Position numbers and translations under genes: made by a program
Assembly: GCA_900771035.1 (NCBI GenBank)
Contig: CAAGML010000070.1
Location: forward strand, 1-6,597
Direction: 5' to 3'
DNA length: 6,597 nucleotides
Source of the DNA: Bacteroidales bacterium
Lineage (GTDB): Bacteria; Bacteroidota; Bacteroidia; Bacteroidales; Paludibacteraceae
The notes under the pieces: model-generated
Database searches by the model: none
The model's input: the letters and a program-made list of their open reading frames with translations, nothing else
What the model was told of the DNA's origin: nothing
In this document: in pieces, positions 6,127-6,597 of the stretch
Position numbering within the stretch: the first letter of the stretch is position 1
How the letters are laid out: every line of letters begins with the position of its first letter

Positions 6127-6597
6127 TCAGATGTCAATCTCGCTCATGTCAACCTCCGAGAATCCTTCGCTGTCAATCTCATCGTCCGAATACTCGTCTG
6201 AGCCGTAGAAATCCTCGTCAAGGAACTCCTTCGAGTCTTTCTTCTTGCCTGTGAGGAACTCCTCCATCTTGATTTGCACGGGAATCTGTCCTGAGAGTTT
6301 CGTGCATTTTGGTTTTGCTATCGTGCCTGGTTTGATTTCACGGAGTGTCAGATAGAAACTGCGGTTGTTCAGAATGTCGAAAACGAACATCATTTTGTCG
6401 CCTTCGTCCGCAAGAAATTCCTCCAGTCTTGTGTTTTCCATCACGTAGGAGTCGTTTTCGGACGAGACATCCATCTCGACAAGTGTGATTTCCTGATAGG
6501 GTTCCCACTCATCATCGCAGCTGAAAAAAGAGGTCATCTCCCCCTTTGAGTATTTTAATGAGCTGATGATAAGGTCGTTGAGTTCAAGGAACGTGGC
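6127..6597 (-). CDS. Plasmid pRiA4b ORF-3-like protein (IS1096 TnpR-like family), 5' end beyond window
   Basis: The visible 156 residues resemble the pRiA4b ORF-3 / IS1096 passenger TnpR-like family, small proteins of unknown function common next to miaA in Bacteroidota. The open frame runs without a stop to the right edge, and residues 1-40 (ATFLELNDLI, then MTSFFSCDDEWE) fit the family pattern 'TF..LHDAI...FGYD..Q..SFF..D..WE', so the ATG at 6537 is internal and the real start lies outside. The core motif LADEGDKMMFVFD at 62-74 and FYLTLREI at 81-88 follow. The last 36 residues are strongly acidic (16 Asp/Glu, no basic residue after position 123) and look disordered. There is no recombinase catalytic motif, so the 'TnpR' label should not be read as resolvase activity. 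It lies 3 bases upstream of miaA and is probably co-transcribed. Confidence 0.75.
   Translation of the reverse strand, partial: ATFLELNDLIISSLKYSKGEMTSFFSCDDEWEPYQEITLVEMDVSSENDSYVMENTRLEEFLADEGDKMMFVFDILNNRSFYLTLREIKPGTIAKPKCTKLSGQIPVQIKMEEFLTGKKKDSKEFLDEDFYGSDEYSDDEIDSEGFSEVDMSEIDI

Noticed and set aside
6127..6597. A mobile element suggested by the IS1096/TnpR family name.
   Set aside because: No transposase, recombinase catalytic motif, inverted repeats or target duplication are visible; the gene sits in a compact housekeeping block and the family name is historical.

Overview
The window is a compact, single-direction block of six protein-coding genes, all on the minus strand, and reads as part of a bacterial chromosome rather than a mobile or accessory region. 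Several traits point to Bacteroidota, probably Bacteroidales (Prevotella/Bacteroides-like): start codons follow A-rich leaders with no Shine-Dalgarno sequence, a pRiA4b ORF-3-like gene sits directly upstream of miaA, the FtsX is of the divergent short type with no ftsE beside it, NadE is the long glutamine-dependent form, and an acyl-CoA synthetase carries fused alpha and beta parts. This placement is inference; no rRNA or other decisive marker is present.

Layout in the direction of transcription (right to left): a 5'-truncated pRiA4b ORF-3-like protein (6597-6127), miaA (6123-5263), a LysE-family membrane exporter (5278-4577, overlapping the end of miaA by 16 bases), nadE (4570-2693), ftsX (2658-1780) and an ADP-forming acetate/acyl-CoA ligase (1755 to beyond the left edge). 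The junctions are 3, -16, 6, 34 and 24 bases, so there is little room for internal promoters or terminators and I saw no convincing ones. A polycistronic transcript is the simplest reading, with possible separate control of the last two genes where the gaps are largest. There is no gene-free stretch over 300 bases, and I found no tRNA, rRNA, CRISPR array, insertion sequence or attachment site.

The genes do not form one pathway. MiaA modifies A37 of tRNAs, NadE makes NAD from deamido-NAD, FtsX belongs to the division/cell-wall-hydrolase control machinery, the LysE-like protein is an exporter of unknown substrate, and the acyl-CoA ligase probably couples acyl-CoA breakdown to ATP formation. The last gene shows a codon bias unlike miaA (nearly all Gly as GGT/GGC), which suggests it is much more strongly expressed.

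I did not find a novel system. The points most worth a second look are the acyl-CoA ligase (both catalytic histidines present, strong codon bias, unseen C-terminus), the His-rich cytoplasmic loop of the LysE-like exporter, the true start and acidic tail of the pRiA4b-like protein, and the gene order around ftsX.
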